Assembly: GCF_006442795.2 (NCBI RefSeq) | Contig: NZ_CP083956.1 | Span: 1,775,501-1,839,500 of the forward strand | Direction of reading: 5' to 3' | Length of the DNA stretch: 64,000 nt | Source of the DNA: Mesorhizobium sp. B1-1-8 | GTDB lineage: Bacteria; Pseudomonadota; Alphaproteobacteria; Rhizobiales; Rhizobiaceae | Shown here: piece after piece, positions 32,939-42,642 of the stretch | How the letters are laid out: each line of letters begins with the position of its first letter | Numbering within the stretch: the stretch's first letter is position 1 | Position numbers and translations under genes: made by a program | Notes under the pieces: model-generated | What the model was told of the DNA's origin: nothing | The model's database searches: none | The model's input: only the letters and a program-made list of their open reading frames with translations

Positions 32939-35534
32939 TGGACGGCACCCTGACGGCATTACCCACAACGCGCTCCTGCGACGCTGGCCGTTCCGCTCGC
33001 CTGCCATTTTCGGGTGCAGGCTCGACGATGTCGCCAGCCACGACGGCGCGCGTCCGCTCCAGCATTGCGGGAATTTCCTGAGCAGGTAACGGCCGACTGA
33101 GCAGAAAACCCTGTGCTTCGGTGCAGCCTTCTCTTCGCACCCGCTCGAGCTGCTCCGCTGTCTCAACTCCTTCGGCGGTGGTCTGCATTCCGAGGCTGTT
33201 GCCAAGGCTTGTGACGGCCCGGATGATGGCGACGGAGCTATCGACGTCGTTGGCATCCTTCACGAAGGACTGGTCGATCTTGATCTTGTCGAACGGGAAC
33301 GAGCGCAGATAGCTCAAGCTCGAATATCCGGTTCCGAAGTCGTCCATCGCGATATGCACGCCCAGCATGTGGATCTGTTGCAGCATCGCCAGGGTCGCCT
33401 GGGTGTTGGCCAGCAGCACCGTCTCGGTGATTTCAAGCTCGAGCCGGCTCGGGGGCAGCCTCGAGACATCCAATGCCTCGACGATCGCCGAGAGCAAGCG
33501 CGTGTTGCGAAACTGCGTCGGCGACAGATTGACGGCAACCTTGATACCATCGGGCCAGCGTGCCGCGTCGAGACAGGCCTGCTTGATCACCCATTCGCCG
33601 ATCGGGACGATCAGGCCGATCTCCTCGGCCAGGGAAATGAATTCGACCGGGGAGACGATGCCGCGCGTCGGGTGATGCCAGCGCAGCAGCGCCTCGAAGC
33701 AGCTGACCTCGCCACGGCCGAGATCGAGGAGCGGCTGGTAGTAAATCTCGAATTGCCCCCGTTCCAGCGCTTCGCGCAGATCGAGTTCGAGAAACCGTCG
33801 CGCCTGCATGCGGGCATCCATTTCCGGCTCGAAGAACCTGTATGTTCTGCGTCCCTCCGCCTTTGCCCGGTAGAGCGCCATGTCGCCGTTCTTGAGCAGC
33901 TGGTCGGCGTTCCTGCTATCGTCCGGCGCAATCGAGATGCCGACGCTGGCGCTGATCACAACCCCATGACCATCGACGACATAAGGCGCGCTCAGCGCAT
34001 CGATGACCCGTTGTGCGAGGGCGGTGGCCTCGACCGGCTGACCAGCTTCGCTTTGAATGATCACGAACTCGTCGCCGCCAAGCCTGGCCACTGTGTCGTC
34101 TTCACGGACGACCTGCCTCAGCCTGGAGGCAACCTCCTTCAGCAAGGCGTCACCAACCGGGTGCCCCAGCGTGTCGTTGACCATCTTGAAATGATCGAGA
34201 TCGAGACAAAGGAAGGCGACCTTGCCATCCTTCTTTCCCATCTCGACCAAAGCTTCCTCGGCGCGTTCACGAAACAATATGCGGTTTGGCAGATCGGTAA
34301 GCCCGTCGTGGCGCGCCATGTGCGAGATGCGCGCCTCGCTGCGCCGCAAGTCGGTCACGTCGTGATGCGTGGCAAGCCAGCCGCCGCCTGGCAGCGGCTG
34401 ATGGATGAGGTTGATTGTGCGCCCGTCCCTGAGCTCCACCAAACTCACGACGCGCTCGGCGCGGTCGATGATCGCCGAGAGCTCTTGCAGATACCTGTCC
34501 GGGTCGAGGCCGACATAGAGTCCCGCAGCGATCCGGAACCGCATCAAATCGGCCCACTGCGAGCCTGGACGGGTCAGGGCCTCCGGCAGGTGGTAGAGGT
34601 CAGCGTAGGTCTGGTTGCAAAAAACCAGCCGCCGGTCGGCATCGAACATGCATAGGCCCACAGGCATGTTTGCGGCGGCCGCGGCCAGATGTTGCCGTTC
34701 CAGCTCCGCCTCACGGGCCAAGGCGTCACTGCGCTCCAGGCTGGCACGGTAGCCGGCAAAGGCCGAGAACAACATTCCGATTTCGTCCCGGCGCTCCCTT
34801 TTCGGTGCAACGAGGGTTGAGCGGCGATCTCCCAACGTCAGGCGATGCATCGCCTCGCTCACCGTGAGGATCGGCTTGCTGACATTGTGTCGAATCCAGG
34901 CGACAAGCCCGCCGAGGAATGCGGCGGCAAAGAGGATCGCGGCCCAGGTCAGCCGCTGCGCGATGATGTAGGTGCGATCCGCCATAGCTGCGACCGACGC
35001 GCTGCGCTGATTGGTGAGGGCCAGCAAGCCGTCCAGCCGCTGCGCTGCCTCGGCAGCGGTTGGCAGCGATACCGTCTCGAATTCTTTAAGCGCCTTCGTT
35101 CGTCCCTCTGTTTCCAAGAGCGGGAAAATCGATGTCAGGGAGTCTTGATAGGCCGTCCACAGATAAACGAACTGATCGAACAGTTCCTGCTCGGCTCGCG
35201 ACCCGGCGCTCCTGCGATAGGCACGCCGACCTCGGAGTATCTCGTCGCTCTCGCTCGCCATCTCGTCATCGATGCCCGGCAGCTGTCGGGCGTCGTCGGT
35301 GCGCATGCGCAATGTCGCATAGAGCTGGTGTTCCGCGAGGTTGCGTTTCATCTCCTCCACGACCTGGACCTGCGGCAGCCAAACGCCGGTGATCTCACGT
35401 GTGACTTCATTGAGAGATCGCAGCTGAGCCACTCCAAACAGCCCTACTGCCACGATGCACAGCAACGCCAGCCCAAAGCCCAGCGAGAGCTTGGTCCTGA
35501 CGCTCACGTCCTTCAACGGCTTCATGCAAAACAT
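32883..35534 (-). CDS. Membrane GGDEF-EAL protein with HAMP and PAS
   Basis: This 883-residue protein has TM1 (LSLGFGLALLCIVAVGLFGVA), a periplasmic four-helix-bundle sensor (about residues 40-190), TM2 (LTWAAILFAAAFLGGLVAW), HAMP, a PAS domain (VGLCMFDADRRLVFCNQTY), GGDEF (RLGGDEFVII) and EAL (CFEALLRWHHP). The EAL metal and catalytic residues are kept (VNLSPTQFRN, ELEITE, DDFGTGYSSL, KIDQSFVKD), so phosphodiesterase and cyclase activity are both possible. It would adjust cyclic di-GMP in response to a periplasmic signal. The last 17 residues are encoded by an intergenic repeat. Confidence 0.93.
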   Translation of the reverse strand: MFCMKPLKDVSVRTKLSLGFGLALLCIVAVGLFGVAQLRSLNEVTREITGVWLPQVQVVEEMKRNLAEHQLYATLRMRTDDARQLPGIDDEMASESDEILRGRRAYRRSAGSRAEQELFDQFVYLWTAYQDSLTSIFPLLETEGRTKALKEFETVSLPTAAEAAQRLDGLLALTNQRSASVAAMADRTYIIAQRLTWAAILFAAAFLGGLVAWIRHNVSKPILTVSEAMHRLTLGDRRSTLVAPKRERRDEIGMLFSAFAGYRASLERSDALAREAELERQHLAAAAANMPVGLCMFDADRRLVFCNQTYADLYHLPEALTRPGSQWADLMRFRIAAGLYVGLDPDRYLQELSAIIDRAERVVSLVELRDGRTINLIHQPLPGGGWLATHHDVTDLRRSEARISHMARHDGLTDLPNRILFRERAEEALVEMGKKDGKVAFLCLDLDHFKMVNDTLGHPVGDALLKEVASRLRQVVREDDTVARLGGDEFVIIQSEAGQPVEATALAQRVIDALSAPYVVDGHGVVISASVGISIAPDDSRNADQLLKNGDMALYRAKAEGRRTYRFFEPEMDARMQARRFLELDLREALERGQFEIYYQPLLDLGRGEVSCFEALLRWHHPTRGIVSPVEFISLAEEIGLIVPIGEWVIKQACLDAARWPDGIKVAVNLSPTQFRNTRLLSAIVEALDVSRLPPSRLELEITETVLLANTQATLAMLQQIHMLGVHIAMDDFGTGYSSLSYLRSFPFDKIKIDQSFVKDANDVDSSVAIIRAVTSLGNSLGMQTTAEGVETAEQLERVRREGCTEAQGFLLSRPLPAQEIPAMLERTRAVVAGDIVEPAPENGRRAERPASQERVVGNAVRVPSTHEHRPMPAVANPVRRRS

Positions 35535-35744
35535 TGGTGCAGTAAGACCAATCCCGCCCGCCTATCTGATTCCGCGGGAAATAAGGAAGAATTTCCTCAA
35601 TTTCGCACCCGACGTATTAAGGCTGACTTAAGATTGCACTTAGCGCTATTATCCGCTCACATCCGACCCGACCCCACCGAGTACCGGGACTAAACATCTA
35701 GCAGGAGCGAGTTTCGAACGGATTTTGGAGAAGCTTGGCCGGCA

Positions 35745-36965
35745 TCAACGGCTGATCGCCGTCGTCGTGTCGGTGGCCGCGGCTGTTGCCGGCGGCGTCT
35801 TGCGCTGGCCTGAAAAATCGTCGGCGCGGCCGGGCGAGGCATTCGGCGCCTTGCCCTCGAGGATGAGCTTTTCGCCGGGCAGGTTCGGATTGGCCTTGGC
35901 TGGCGGCGCCGCGCCAAGCAGCTCCGAGCCGCCGTCGAGCGCCGGGTCGCCGAGCAGCATCGGCGCGGTGCGGTCGACGATGACGGGGGCAGGGGCCGGC
36001 GCCGGCGCCTCGACCGGGGCGCCGGCCGGCGCCGAGACGGTGGTGATGCTTCCCGGCGCCGCCAGACCGAGGATCTTGGCCAACGGCTTTTCGGTGTAGA
36101 AGGCGAGCTTGCGCTTGCCGGCCTTGGTCACGTTGATGCCGTCGTCGGAGCGCAGGCGCACAGCCTGGCCGTTGATGTCGGGGCCGGAGGTGACGAAGGC
36201 GCCGTTCTCGTCGACGAAGCCGTCCCAGACATCGACGAATTCGCCGCCATGTTTTTGCGCGGCCGAGTGGTAGATGTCGTTGAAGGCAAGCATGTCCGAG
36301 TTCATCTTTGACACCCCGAACGCCGGCATGCCGACCCACAGGAACGGCACCTTTGCGTCCTGCATAGCCTTGCCGAACGCATCGGTGCGGCGCTCGTATT
36401 CCTTGGTCCAGTTCTCGGAGCGCGGCTGTTCGCGCACGTCGCCTACCTTCATCTGCTGGCGGTCGTTGGAGCCAAGCATGACGACCACGACAGACGGCTT
36501 CTCGGTCTCAATCAGCGACTTGATCTCGACCGGCCAGTTGTAGAAATCGTCGCGGACGAAGCCGGACGAACCATTGCTGCGCACGACGATCCTAACCGCC
36601 GGATTGTCGGCAAAGGCGGTATCGAGACCCTCGGCCAGCCCGCCCGCCAGGAAATCGCCGACCACCAGCACGACGCGCGAATCCGGCGCCTTTTCGACGA
36701 TCGGCGTTTCCGGCTCTGCCGGCGGGCGCGGCTTGGGTTTCTTCTTGGGCTTCGGCCTTGCCGTCTGGACATCGGCCGGCGGTTCGATGCGCTCGCTGCG
36801 GCGCGGAAACAGGAGGTCGCGCAGCGACCAGCCGCGATGTTCCTCCTCCTGTGCGAAGGCCGGTGTATGGAAGGCGCCGGCGGCGGCGACAGCAAGCATA
36901 GCGATGGCCACAACGAGAATTGGCATGCGGCAAGCAATCATCAAGATACGCGCAACCGAGGCCAA
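35745..36965 (-). CDS. SGNH-hydrolase-type esterase, DUF459 family, exported
   Basis: TTG 36965 has GGAG 7 bases upstream; ATG 36941 is the alternative. The 406-residue protein starts with a hydrophobic export segment (MPILVVAIAMLAVAAAGAF...AFA). The SGNH blocks are VVGDFLAGGLAEGL (block I, Asp where Ser is common: GDF rather than GDS), SNGSSG, VMLGSNDRQ (block III, GxND) and a late DGINVTKAGK. DUF459 proteins are periplasmic and may act on cell-wall or glycan O-acyl groups. The final 90 residues are Pro/Ala-rich. It follows the transglycosylase gene after 113 bases. Confidence 0.85.
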   Translation of the reverse strand: MASVARILMIACRMPILVVAIAMLAVAAAGAFHTPAFAQEEEHRGWSLRDLLFPRRSERIEPPADVQTARPKPKKKPKPRPPAEPETPIVEKAPDSRVVLVVGDFLAGGLAEGLDTAFADNPAVRIVVRSNGSSGFVRDDFYNWPVEIKSLIETEKPSVVVVMLGSNDRQQMKVGDVREQPRSENWTKEYERRTDAFGKAMQDAKVPFLWVGMPAFGVSKMNSDMLAFNDIYHSAAQKHGGEFVDVWDGFVDENGAFVTSGPDINGQAVRLRSDDGINVTKAGKRKLAFYTEKPLAKILGLAAPGSITTVSAPAGAPVEAPAPAPAPVIVDRTAPMLLGDPALDGGSELLGAAPPAKANPNLPGEKLILEGKAPNASPGRADDFSGQRKTPPATAAATDTTTAISR

Positions 36966-37078
36966 TCACCTACTCCATCCCTGGCGCACGGCCCGCAAAC
37001 TCAAAAAGGCTGTGCGCAAGCCGAAGCGCTACCGCATCCCTTCTGCCTGCAACAGGATGCCCGGCGCCACGGATGGCC

Positions 37079-38302
37079 CTATTTCTTCCTGAGCCATTTC
37101 AGCACTTCCATGCTCGGATAGCCATCCTGGGTCAAGCCGACCTTGGCCTGGTAAGCCATGATGGCGCTTTTCGATCCGTCGCCGATCTTGCCGTCGAACT
37201 TGCCGTCATAATAGCCGTGCTCGGAAAGCCGCTTTTGCAATTCCTGCCGCTCTTCGAAGGTGAGCTTGGTGAACGGCCGCTGCCAGTCCTGCACCAGGCC
37301 GCTGCCGCCGGCGATCTCGTCGGCGAGAAGGCCGACGGCAAGCGCGTATTTGTCGGCGTTGTTGTAGGCCTTGATGACCGAAAAATTCCGGATCATCAGG
37401 AAAGCCGGTCCGCCCCTGCCGTCCGGCACCTTCAGCGTCGCCTTGTCGGTCAGGTTCCTGAACGGCTTGCCGTTGGCCCTGACGACGCCGAGCGCCTGCC
37501 ATTGTGCCAGCGTCTTCGATCCGGCCGGCAGCTTGCCGGGCGGCAAGGTCACTTCATAGCCCCAGGTCTTGCCGGCCTGCCAGCCGTTCTTCTTGAGCAG
37601 ATTGGCGGACGTCGCTAGCGCATCGGGGATCGAATTCCAAATGTCGCGCCGGCCGTTGCCGTCCATGTCGACAGCATAATGCTGATAGCTGGTCGGGATG
37701 AACTGGGTCTGGCCCATTGCGCCGGCCCAGGAGCCCATGAGGTGGCTTTCGTCGATGTCGCCGGTCTGCAGGATCTTGAGCGCGGCGATCAACTGGGTGC
37801 GGGCGTATTGCGACCGTCTGGAATCGCCATAGGCCAGTGTCGCCAGCGAGCGGATGACGTTGCGCATGATGTCGTCACGCTTGAGGATCTCGCCATAATT
37901 CGATTCCATCGACCAGATGGCAAGTAGGATGTTGCGGTCGACGCCGAACCTCGATTCGATCCTGTCCAGCCACGGCTGGTATTTGCGCGCCATCTGCTTG
38001 CCCGTGGCGACCGATTGGTCATGCACACGGTTGTCGAAATAATCCCAGGCCGGCGCGGTGAATTCCGGCTGGGTGCGGGCCTTTTCCAGAACCACCGGGT
38101 CAGGCTCGTCGATACCCCTGAAAGCCTGGTCATAGACAGCGCCCGAAACGCCGCCCTGCACCGCGGTGGCGCGGAAGCCGGCGATCCATTGGCGGAACCC
38201 GGCGTCGGCGAAAGCCGGTCCGGCTGGCATCAGCAAGGCGAGCGTGAGGCCGGCGGCCGTCACGAGCGCCGTCAGGCGCCTTGCGGTGTTGCGAACCGAC
38301 AT
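37079..38302 (-). CDS. Lytic murein transglycosylase (MltB-like) with peptidoglycan-binding domain
   Basis: ATG 38302 is preceded by a strong AGGAGG, giving 407 residues. After a signal peptide (LTALVTAAGLTLALLMPAGPAFA) comes the SLT_2 domain with catalytic glutamate in LLAIWSMESNYGEIL, then MGSWAGAMGQTQFIPTSY. A C-terminal PG_binding_1 domain covers about the last 60 residues (LQKRLSEHGYYDGKFDG). It cleaves glycan strands to 1,6-anhydromuropeptides during wall remodelling. No lipobox is present, so it should be soluble in the periplasm. Confidence 0.94.
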   Translation of the reverse strand: MSVRNTARRLTALVTAAGLTLALLMPAGPAFADAGFRQWIAGFRATAVQGGVSGAVYDQAFRGIDEPDPVVLEKARTQPEFTAPAWDYFDNRVHDQSVATGKQMARKYQPWLDRIESRFGVDRNILLAIWSMESNYGEILKRDDIMRNVIRSLATLAYGDSRRSQYARTQLIAALKILQTGDIDESHLMGSWAGAMGQTQFIPTSYQHYAVDMDGNGRRDIWNSIPDALATSANLLKKNGWQAGKTWGYEVTLPPGKLPAGSKTLAQWQALGVVRANGKPFRNLTDKATLKVPDGRGGPAFLMIRNFSVIKAYNNADKYALAVGLLADEIAGGSGLVQDWQRPFTKLTFEERQELQKRLSEHGYYDGKFDGKIGDGSKSAIMAYQAKVGLTQDGYPSMEVLKWLRKK

Positions 38303-38527
38303 TTTTTCCTCCTTCGTCAAATCAGGAAGAATCATTCAACGCCGAACCAGGTTAGTATTTAGTTTACCATAGGTGCTGCCGGGAACGAAAAGAGACGTCG
38401 CGGCTTTTAGCCCTGCAACGCCCAGCCCGGCTGTCCGGTAATCCAACATTCCGGCGCGAAAATGTCCGGGGGGATTGCCGAGCGCGTCGGGGAGCGGATA
38501 ATTGGCGCAAAATGGATGGGTGGCAGC

Positions 38528-39433
38528 ATGAAGCGAGTTCGCAAGGCAGTTTTTCCGGTCGCCGGCCTCGGCACGCGGTTTCTTCCGGCCACCAAGGCCA
38601 TTCCAAAGGAAATGCTGACCGTCGTCGACCGTCCGGTCATCCAATATGTGGTCGACGAGGCACGCGAAGCAGGCATCGAGCATTTCATCTTCGTGACCGG
38701 CCGCAACAAGGCGGTCATCGAGGATCATTTCGATGTGCAGTTCGAGCTCTATGACACGCTTGCCCAGCGCGGCAAGGACGACCAGCTCGCCCGCCTGCAG
38801 CGGCTGCAGCCGGCACCGGGGCAGACCAGCTTCACGCGACAGCAGGTGCCGCTCGGCCTCGGCCACGCCGTCTGGTGTGCGCGCGAACTGGTCGGCGACG
38901 AGCCGTTCGCGCTGCTCTTGCCCGACATGATCATGCAGTCGGAAAAGAGCTGCATGAAGGGCATGGTCGAGCTTTACGCCGAAACCGGCAACAACATCAT
39001 TGCGGTGCAGGAATGCGACCCGGCCGAGACGCACAAATACGGCATCGTCGGCCGCGGCGAGGACACCCATCACGGTTTTCACATCACCGGCATGGTCGAG
39101 AAGCCGAAGGTCGGCACGGCGCCGTCCAACCTCTTCATCAACGGCCGCTACATCCTGCAGCCGGAGATATTCGCCATCCTTGAAGGCCAGGAACGCGGTG
39201 CCGGCAACGAGATTCAGTTGACCGACGCGATGCTGAAACTTGAGAAGCAGCAGCCCTTCTATGGCTATCATTATCGGGGACGCACCTTCGACTGCGGCGC
39301 GCCGGAAGGGTTCGTCGAGGCCAACGTCGCCTTCGCGCTGTGGCGCAGCGACATGAACCACAGCATGGCCGGCACCATCCGCACGCTGCTGGATGAAGTG
39401 CAGCCCTTAGAGAGGAGAGGCGCCGCTTCATAG
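38528..39433 (+). CDS. galU: UTP-glucose-1-phosphate uridylyltransferase
   Basis: ATG 38528 ([20 protein letters not shown]) gives 301 residues; upstream in-frame codons are less likely. The nucleotide loop [32 protein letters not shown] and VEKP motifs are those of GalU/ExoN. It makes UDP-glucose for exopolysaccharide, lipopolysaccharide and cyclic glucan. It stands alone and is divergent from the transglycosylase gene. Confidence 0.97.
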   Translation: MKRVRKAVFPVAGLGTRFLPATKAIPKEMLTVVDRPVIQYVVDEAREAGIEHFIFVTGRNKAVIEDHFDVQFELYDTLAQRGKDDQLARLQRLQPAPGQTSFTRQQVPLGLGHAVWCARELVGDEPFALLLPDMIMQSEKSCMKGMVELYAETGNNIIAVQECDPAETHKYGIVGRGEDTHHGFHITGMVEKPKVGTAPSNLFINGRYILQPEIFAILEGQERGAGNEIQLTDAMLKLEKQQPFYGYHYRGRTFDCGAPEGFVEANVAFALWRSDMNHSMAGTIRTLLDEVQPLERRGAAS

Positions 39434-39480
39434 GGATGTGTTCGGGTGATGCTGCCCGGCGGTGATCCGGTCGTAGGCTG

Positions 39481-41262
39481 CTATCGCTGCACCTTCAGGC
39501 CGAGATAGACGCTGTTGGTGACATAGTCGCGGCCGGGCAGGTTGCTGGTCAGCTTCTCGGTCCTCACCCTCGTGGTGAGGCCGGCATAGCGGTTCAGCCA
39601 CCATGTCAGTCCGGCTTCGGCGCTCAAGATCAAGTCGTGGCCGTCGGAACCGGTGTAATCGCGCCAGTCGAGGCCGAGCGCCGCGTTCGTGGTCAGATTG
39701 GCGCGGACCTGCCGCTCCCCGGTCAACCGGCCCGAATAAAGGATGTCGCCACTTTCACCGGGCGCCGTCGTGGTTTCGATTCCGGTCTTGCCGGTGAGCC
39801 CGATGATGGTGCCGCGTTCGGGCGACCATTTGAGGTCGGCGTCAATGCTCGGGCCGGCGATTGCCGGGAGGCGGTCGTCGTCGATTGCCTCGCGCAGCCA
39901 GCCGGCCGAGAACTCGCCCGACAGCTTCTCGCCCATGTCGAGCTCGAGGCCGGCACGTGCGCCGAGCCTGTTCGAGGAGCGCGCAAAACCGCTGCTGTCG
40001 AGACGCAAATCATAAACCCGCTTGCCAATTTCGATCTCCGTGAAGGGCGTCAGCGCGGGAGATATCTGATAGCCGGTGCGCAAGGTCGCGGTGTAGAGCG
40101 TGGAATCGCGATCCTTCAGCGACAGCGTGGTGCCGTTCGAGAGCTTGGCGTCGCCGAAGAAGTCATGCGTGACCGCGCCCGTCAGCCTGTAGCGCATCTT
40201 GCCGGCATCCTTCTCGATGCCGAGGCTGCCGTCCACGGTCTGCCTGATCGGCTGCGAGGTGACGCCGGCGATGGCGTCCGGCGAAGAGGCCGATTCCGGC
40301 ACGGCCTCGTAGCCGAGCTTGGCGATGGCACGCAGCTCGTTGTCGAGATCGACATTGAGCTGGCCCTCGATGCGGCCCTGCGCATCGTTGACCTTCTGGC
40401 CCGAGATGGTGTTGCGGAAAATCCCGTAACCGTCGATGACGGCGGAGTTCTCGCGCCAGTCGGAGGTGGCCGAGAAACGCAGGTTCGTTTCCGACAGCAG
40501 CGCCGATTTGCCGCCGCTGCTGGAATCGGCGTTGGAGGTTGCGGTAAGCCCCTGCTCGAGCGTCGGGCGGAAGACAAAGGTGCCGACCTCGATGCCGGAG
40601 GCGGCGAAGGGATCGTCCTCGGGCTTGATCTTCTGGCCTTCGATGGATCCGGTGCGCTCCGCACCGGGATCGAGCTTCTGCCTGTCGACGCTGTCGATGG
40701 TGACGGCGCGGCGGTTGGCGGTTTCCTCGTCGGCAGCCGCGGCGTCGCGTGACGTTGTGGCGTTCGTGGTGCTGGGGTCGGTGGCCGTCCCGGCTTTCTT
40801 CTTCTTTTTCTTATCGGCCGCCTTGGTGCTGCTCGTCGTGGTGGTGTCCGCAGTGCGCCGTGTGGTGGTCGAGGACCGGCGCGGCTGGGCAGGCGTCGGA
40901 TTGCCGGCAACGAGGGGATCCTCGGTCGCTGTGGGCTGGTCGAAAATGCTTGCCGTTGCGCCCGCTGGCTGATCGTCGGGAACCGCCCCGGGACTCACCG
41001 GCTCGTAGGCGGTCGTCGGCGTCGTGTCTTGAGGAGCGGTGGCCGATGGGGTCTGGTTCTGCGATTGGGTCGCCCGCAACTGCCTGGCCTTGCGCTGCTG
41101 GTCCTCCAGGATCGCATCCTCGGAGACCTCGCCGCGCAGTTCGGTGTCCTGGGCAAAGACCGGCGCAGGATGGTGCAAAATGAGAACGCTCGCCGTCAGC
41201 AGCAGCGCGCTGACGGCTTTGCCCTTGCGACCTCTTTTCGTTTCATGCTGGGGCCCGGACAT
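39481..41262 (-). CDS. Outer-membrane beta-barrel protein (BBP2-type)
   Basis: ATG 41262 gives 593 residues; a GTG 9 bases upstream is possible. A signal peptide (AVSALLLTASVLILHHPAPVFAQ) is followed by a 200-residue low-complexity region rich in Thr, Ala and Pro with a Lys run (ADKKKKKKAG), and then about 360 residues of alternating polar/aromatic strands (GIEVGTFVFRPTLEQGLTAT onward) as in the outer-membrane beta-barrel protein family. The end, VYLGLKVQR, lacks the terminal aromatic that normally guides barrel assembly. Function unknown; possibly a pore or polysaccharide-export partner. Confidence 0.8.
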   Translation of the reverse strand: MSGPQHETKRGRKGKAVSALLLTASVLILHHPAPVFAQDTELRGEVSEDAILEDQQRKARQLRATQSQNQTPSATAPQDTTPTTAYEPVSPGAVPDDQPAGATASIFDQPTATEDPLVAGNPTPAQPRRSSTTTRRTADTTTTSSTKAADKKKKKKAGTATDPSTTNATTSRDAAAADEETANRRAVTIDSVDRQKLDPGAERTGSIEGQKIKPEDDPFAASGIEVGTFVFRPTLEQGLTATSNADSSSGGKSALLSETNLRFSATSDWRENSAVIDGYGIFRNTISGQKVNDAQGRIEGQLNVDLDNELRAIAKLGYEAVPESASSPDAIAGVTSQPIRQTVDGSLGIEKDAGKMRYRLTGAVTHDFFGDAKLSNGTTLSLKDRDSTLYTATLRTGYQISPALTPFTEIEIGKRVYDLRLDSSGFARSSNRLGARAGLELDMGEKLSGEFSAGWLREAIDDDRLPAIAGPSIDADLKWSPERGTIIGLTGKTGIETTTAPGESGDILYSGRLTGERQVRANLTTNAALGLDWRDYTGSDGHDLILSAEAGLTWWLNRYAGLTTRVRTEKLTSNLPGRDYVTNSVYLGLKVQR

Positions 41263-41422
41263 CGTCACCACTGCTTGCGCGGCGCAGGCGCGCCATACTT
41301 ACCGAACCGTAAATGCGGATGGTTAACGGAGGGTTGAAACGGCCGCTTGCAAAGCCGATGCATGAGCCCGTCGCGGCAATTCTGTTGGACAGGCGCGCGG
41401 CAAAGCGCTAATCGCATCAGCC

Positions 41423-42424
41423 ATGCATGCGGGGTCCCCAAAAAGAGAGCAGCCGGACGGGCGGGCCGCGATCGAATCGGCGCTCAGAACCGTGGCGACG
41501 GAACAGGCCGGTGTGACGGCTCTGGCCGCCGCGCTGGAAAACGGATTGGCCGAACCGTTCGCGCGGTCGATCGAGCTCATCGCGCGGATCGAAGGCCGCG
41601 TCATCGTCACCGGCGTCGGCAAGAGCGGCCATATCGGCTCCAAGATCGCCGCCACGCTCGCCTCGACGGGGACGCCTGCCTTTTTCGTCCATCCGGCCGA
41701 AGCCAATCACGGCGATCTCGGCATGATTGCCAGGGATGACGCCATCATCGCCATGTCGTGGTCGGGCGAGAGCAGGGAACTGATGGGCATCGTCGCCTAT
41801 TCCAGGCGTTTTTCGATCCCGCTGATCGCTATCACCTCCGGCGAGAGCTCGGCGCTGGCGCGCGCGGCCGATGTCGTGCTGCTTTTGCCGTTGGTGCCGG
41901 AGGCCTGTCCGCATGGCCTCGCGCCGACGACGTCGACCTTGCTTCAGCTGGTGATGGGCGATGCACTGGCGATTGCGCTGCTCGAGGCGCGCGGTTTCAC
42001 GCCGGATCATTTTCGCACTTTCCACCCGGGTGGCCAGCTTGGCGCAAACCTGACGCAGCTGCGCGAGATCATGCATGTCGGTGAAAAATTGCCGCTGGTG
42101 CCGACAGGCACAGGCATGCAAGAAGCGATCGCCGAACTGTCGCGCAAAGGCTTTGGCTGCGTGGCGATTACCGACGCCAATGGCGCGCTGATAGGCATCA
42201 TCACCGATGGCGATATCCGCCGCCACATCGCCAACGACCTTCTGGCGATGAGCGTCGATCAGGTGATGACGAAGAAGCCAAAGACCGCCAGACCCGAGAC
42301 GCTGGTAGCAACGGCGCTGCAGACCATCAATGAGTCAGCCATCACCAGCCTGATGGTGGTCGAAGGCCGACGCCCTGTCGGGCTGGTGCACCTGCATGAC
42401 CTGCTGCGCATAGGCGCGGCCTAA
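41423..42424 (+). CDS. kdsD: Arabinose-5-phosphate isomerase (KpsF/GutQ family)
   Basis: This 333-residue protein has an SIS domain (GVGKSGHIGSKIAATLASTG, EANHGDLGM, SWSGESRELM) and two C-terminal CBS domains (REIMHVGEKLPLV and VDQVMTKKPKTARPETLV). It interconverts ribulose-5-phosphate and arabinose-5-phosphate, the first step towards Kdo of lipopolysaccharide. Length and order match KdsD. The gene is monocistronic and is followed by a repeat-rich gap. Confidence 0.95.
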   Translation: MHAGSPKREQPDGRAAIESALRTVATEQAGVTALAAALENGLAEPFARSIELIARIEGRVIVTGVGKSGHIGSKIAATLASTGTPAFFVHPAEANHGDLGMIARDDAIIAMSWSGESRELMGIVAYSRRFSIPLIAITSGESSALARAADVVLLLPLVPEACPHGLAPTTSTLLQLVMGDALAIALLEARGFTPDHFRTFHPGGQLGANLTQLREIMHVGEKLPLVPTGTGMQEAIAELSRKGFGCVAITDANGALIGIITDGDIRRHIANDLLAMSVDQVMTKKPKTARPETLVATALQTINESAITSLMVVEGRRPVGLVHLHDLLRIGAA

Positions 42425-42439
42425 GGGCTACCGATATTC

Positions 42440-42617
42440 AGGTGAGGCCGGCCTGCGAACGGTGGCTTTCTGCGCTTCCGGTGCTCACGTAGTTTAAGTA
42501 CGCTCCGCTCCGGCCTTCGCCGGACGAAGCCCTCATAAGTGTCTCCGTCCTATGAAGGCTACGGCCGGCGTAGGCCGGTTCTCGAAAGCCATCGTTTTCG
42601 ACTCGGCCTGACCTGAA
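42440..42617. repeat. Mosaic intergenic repeat with inverted ends
   Basis: The ends AGGTGAGGCCG...GGTGGCTTTC and GAAAGCCATCG...CGGCCTGACCT are imperfect inverted copies of about 30 bases. Inside are a segment (GTGCTCACGTAGTTTAAGTA then CGCTCCGCTCCGG / CCGGACG) and a copy of the GGCTACGGCCGGC.TAGGCCGG core found at 32842. No open frame. This is the layout of a RIME-like mosaic element. Confidence 0.7.
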
Positions 42618-42642
42618 TCTCAGCAGCCCCCAAACCGTTGGC

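Noticed and set aside
35698..36339. Minus-strand 213-residue frame near the DUF459 gene
   Set aside because: It is a shifted frame inside the Pro/Ala-rich end of the DUF459 protein.
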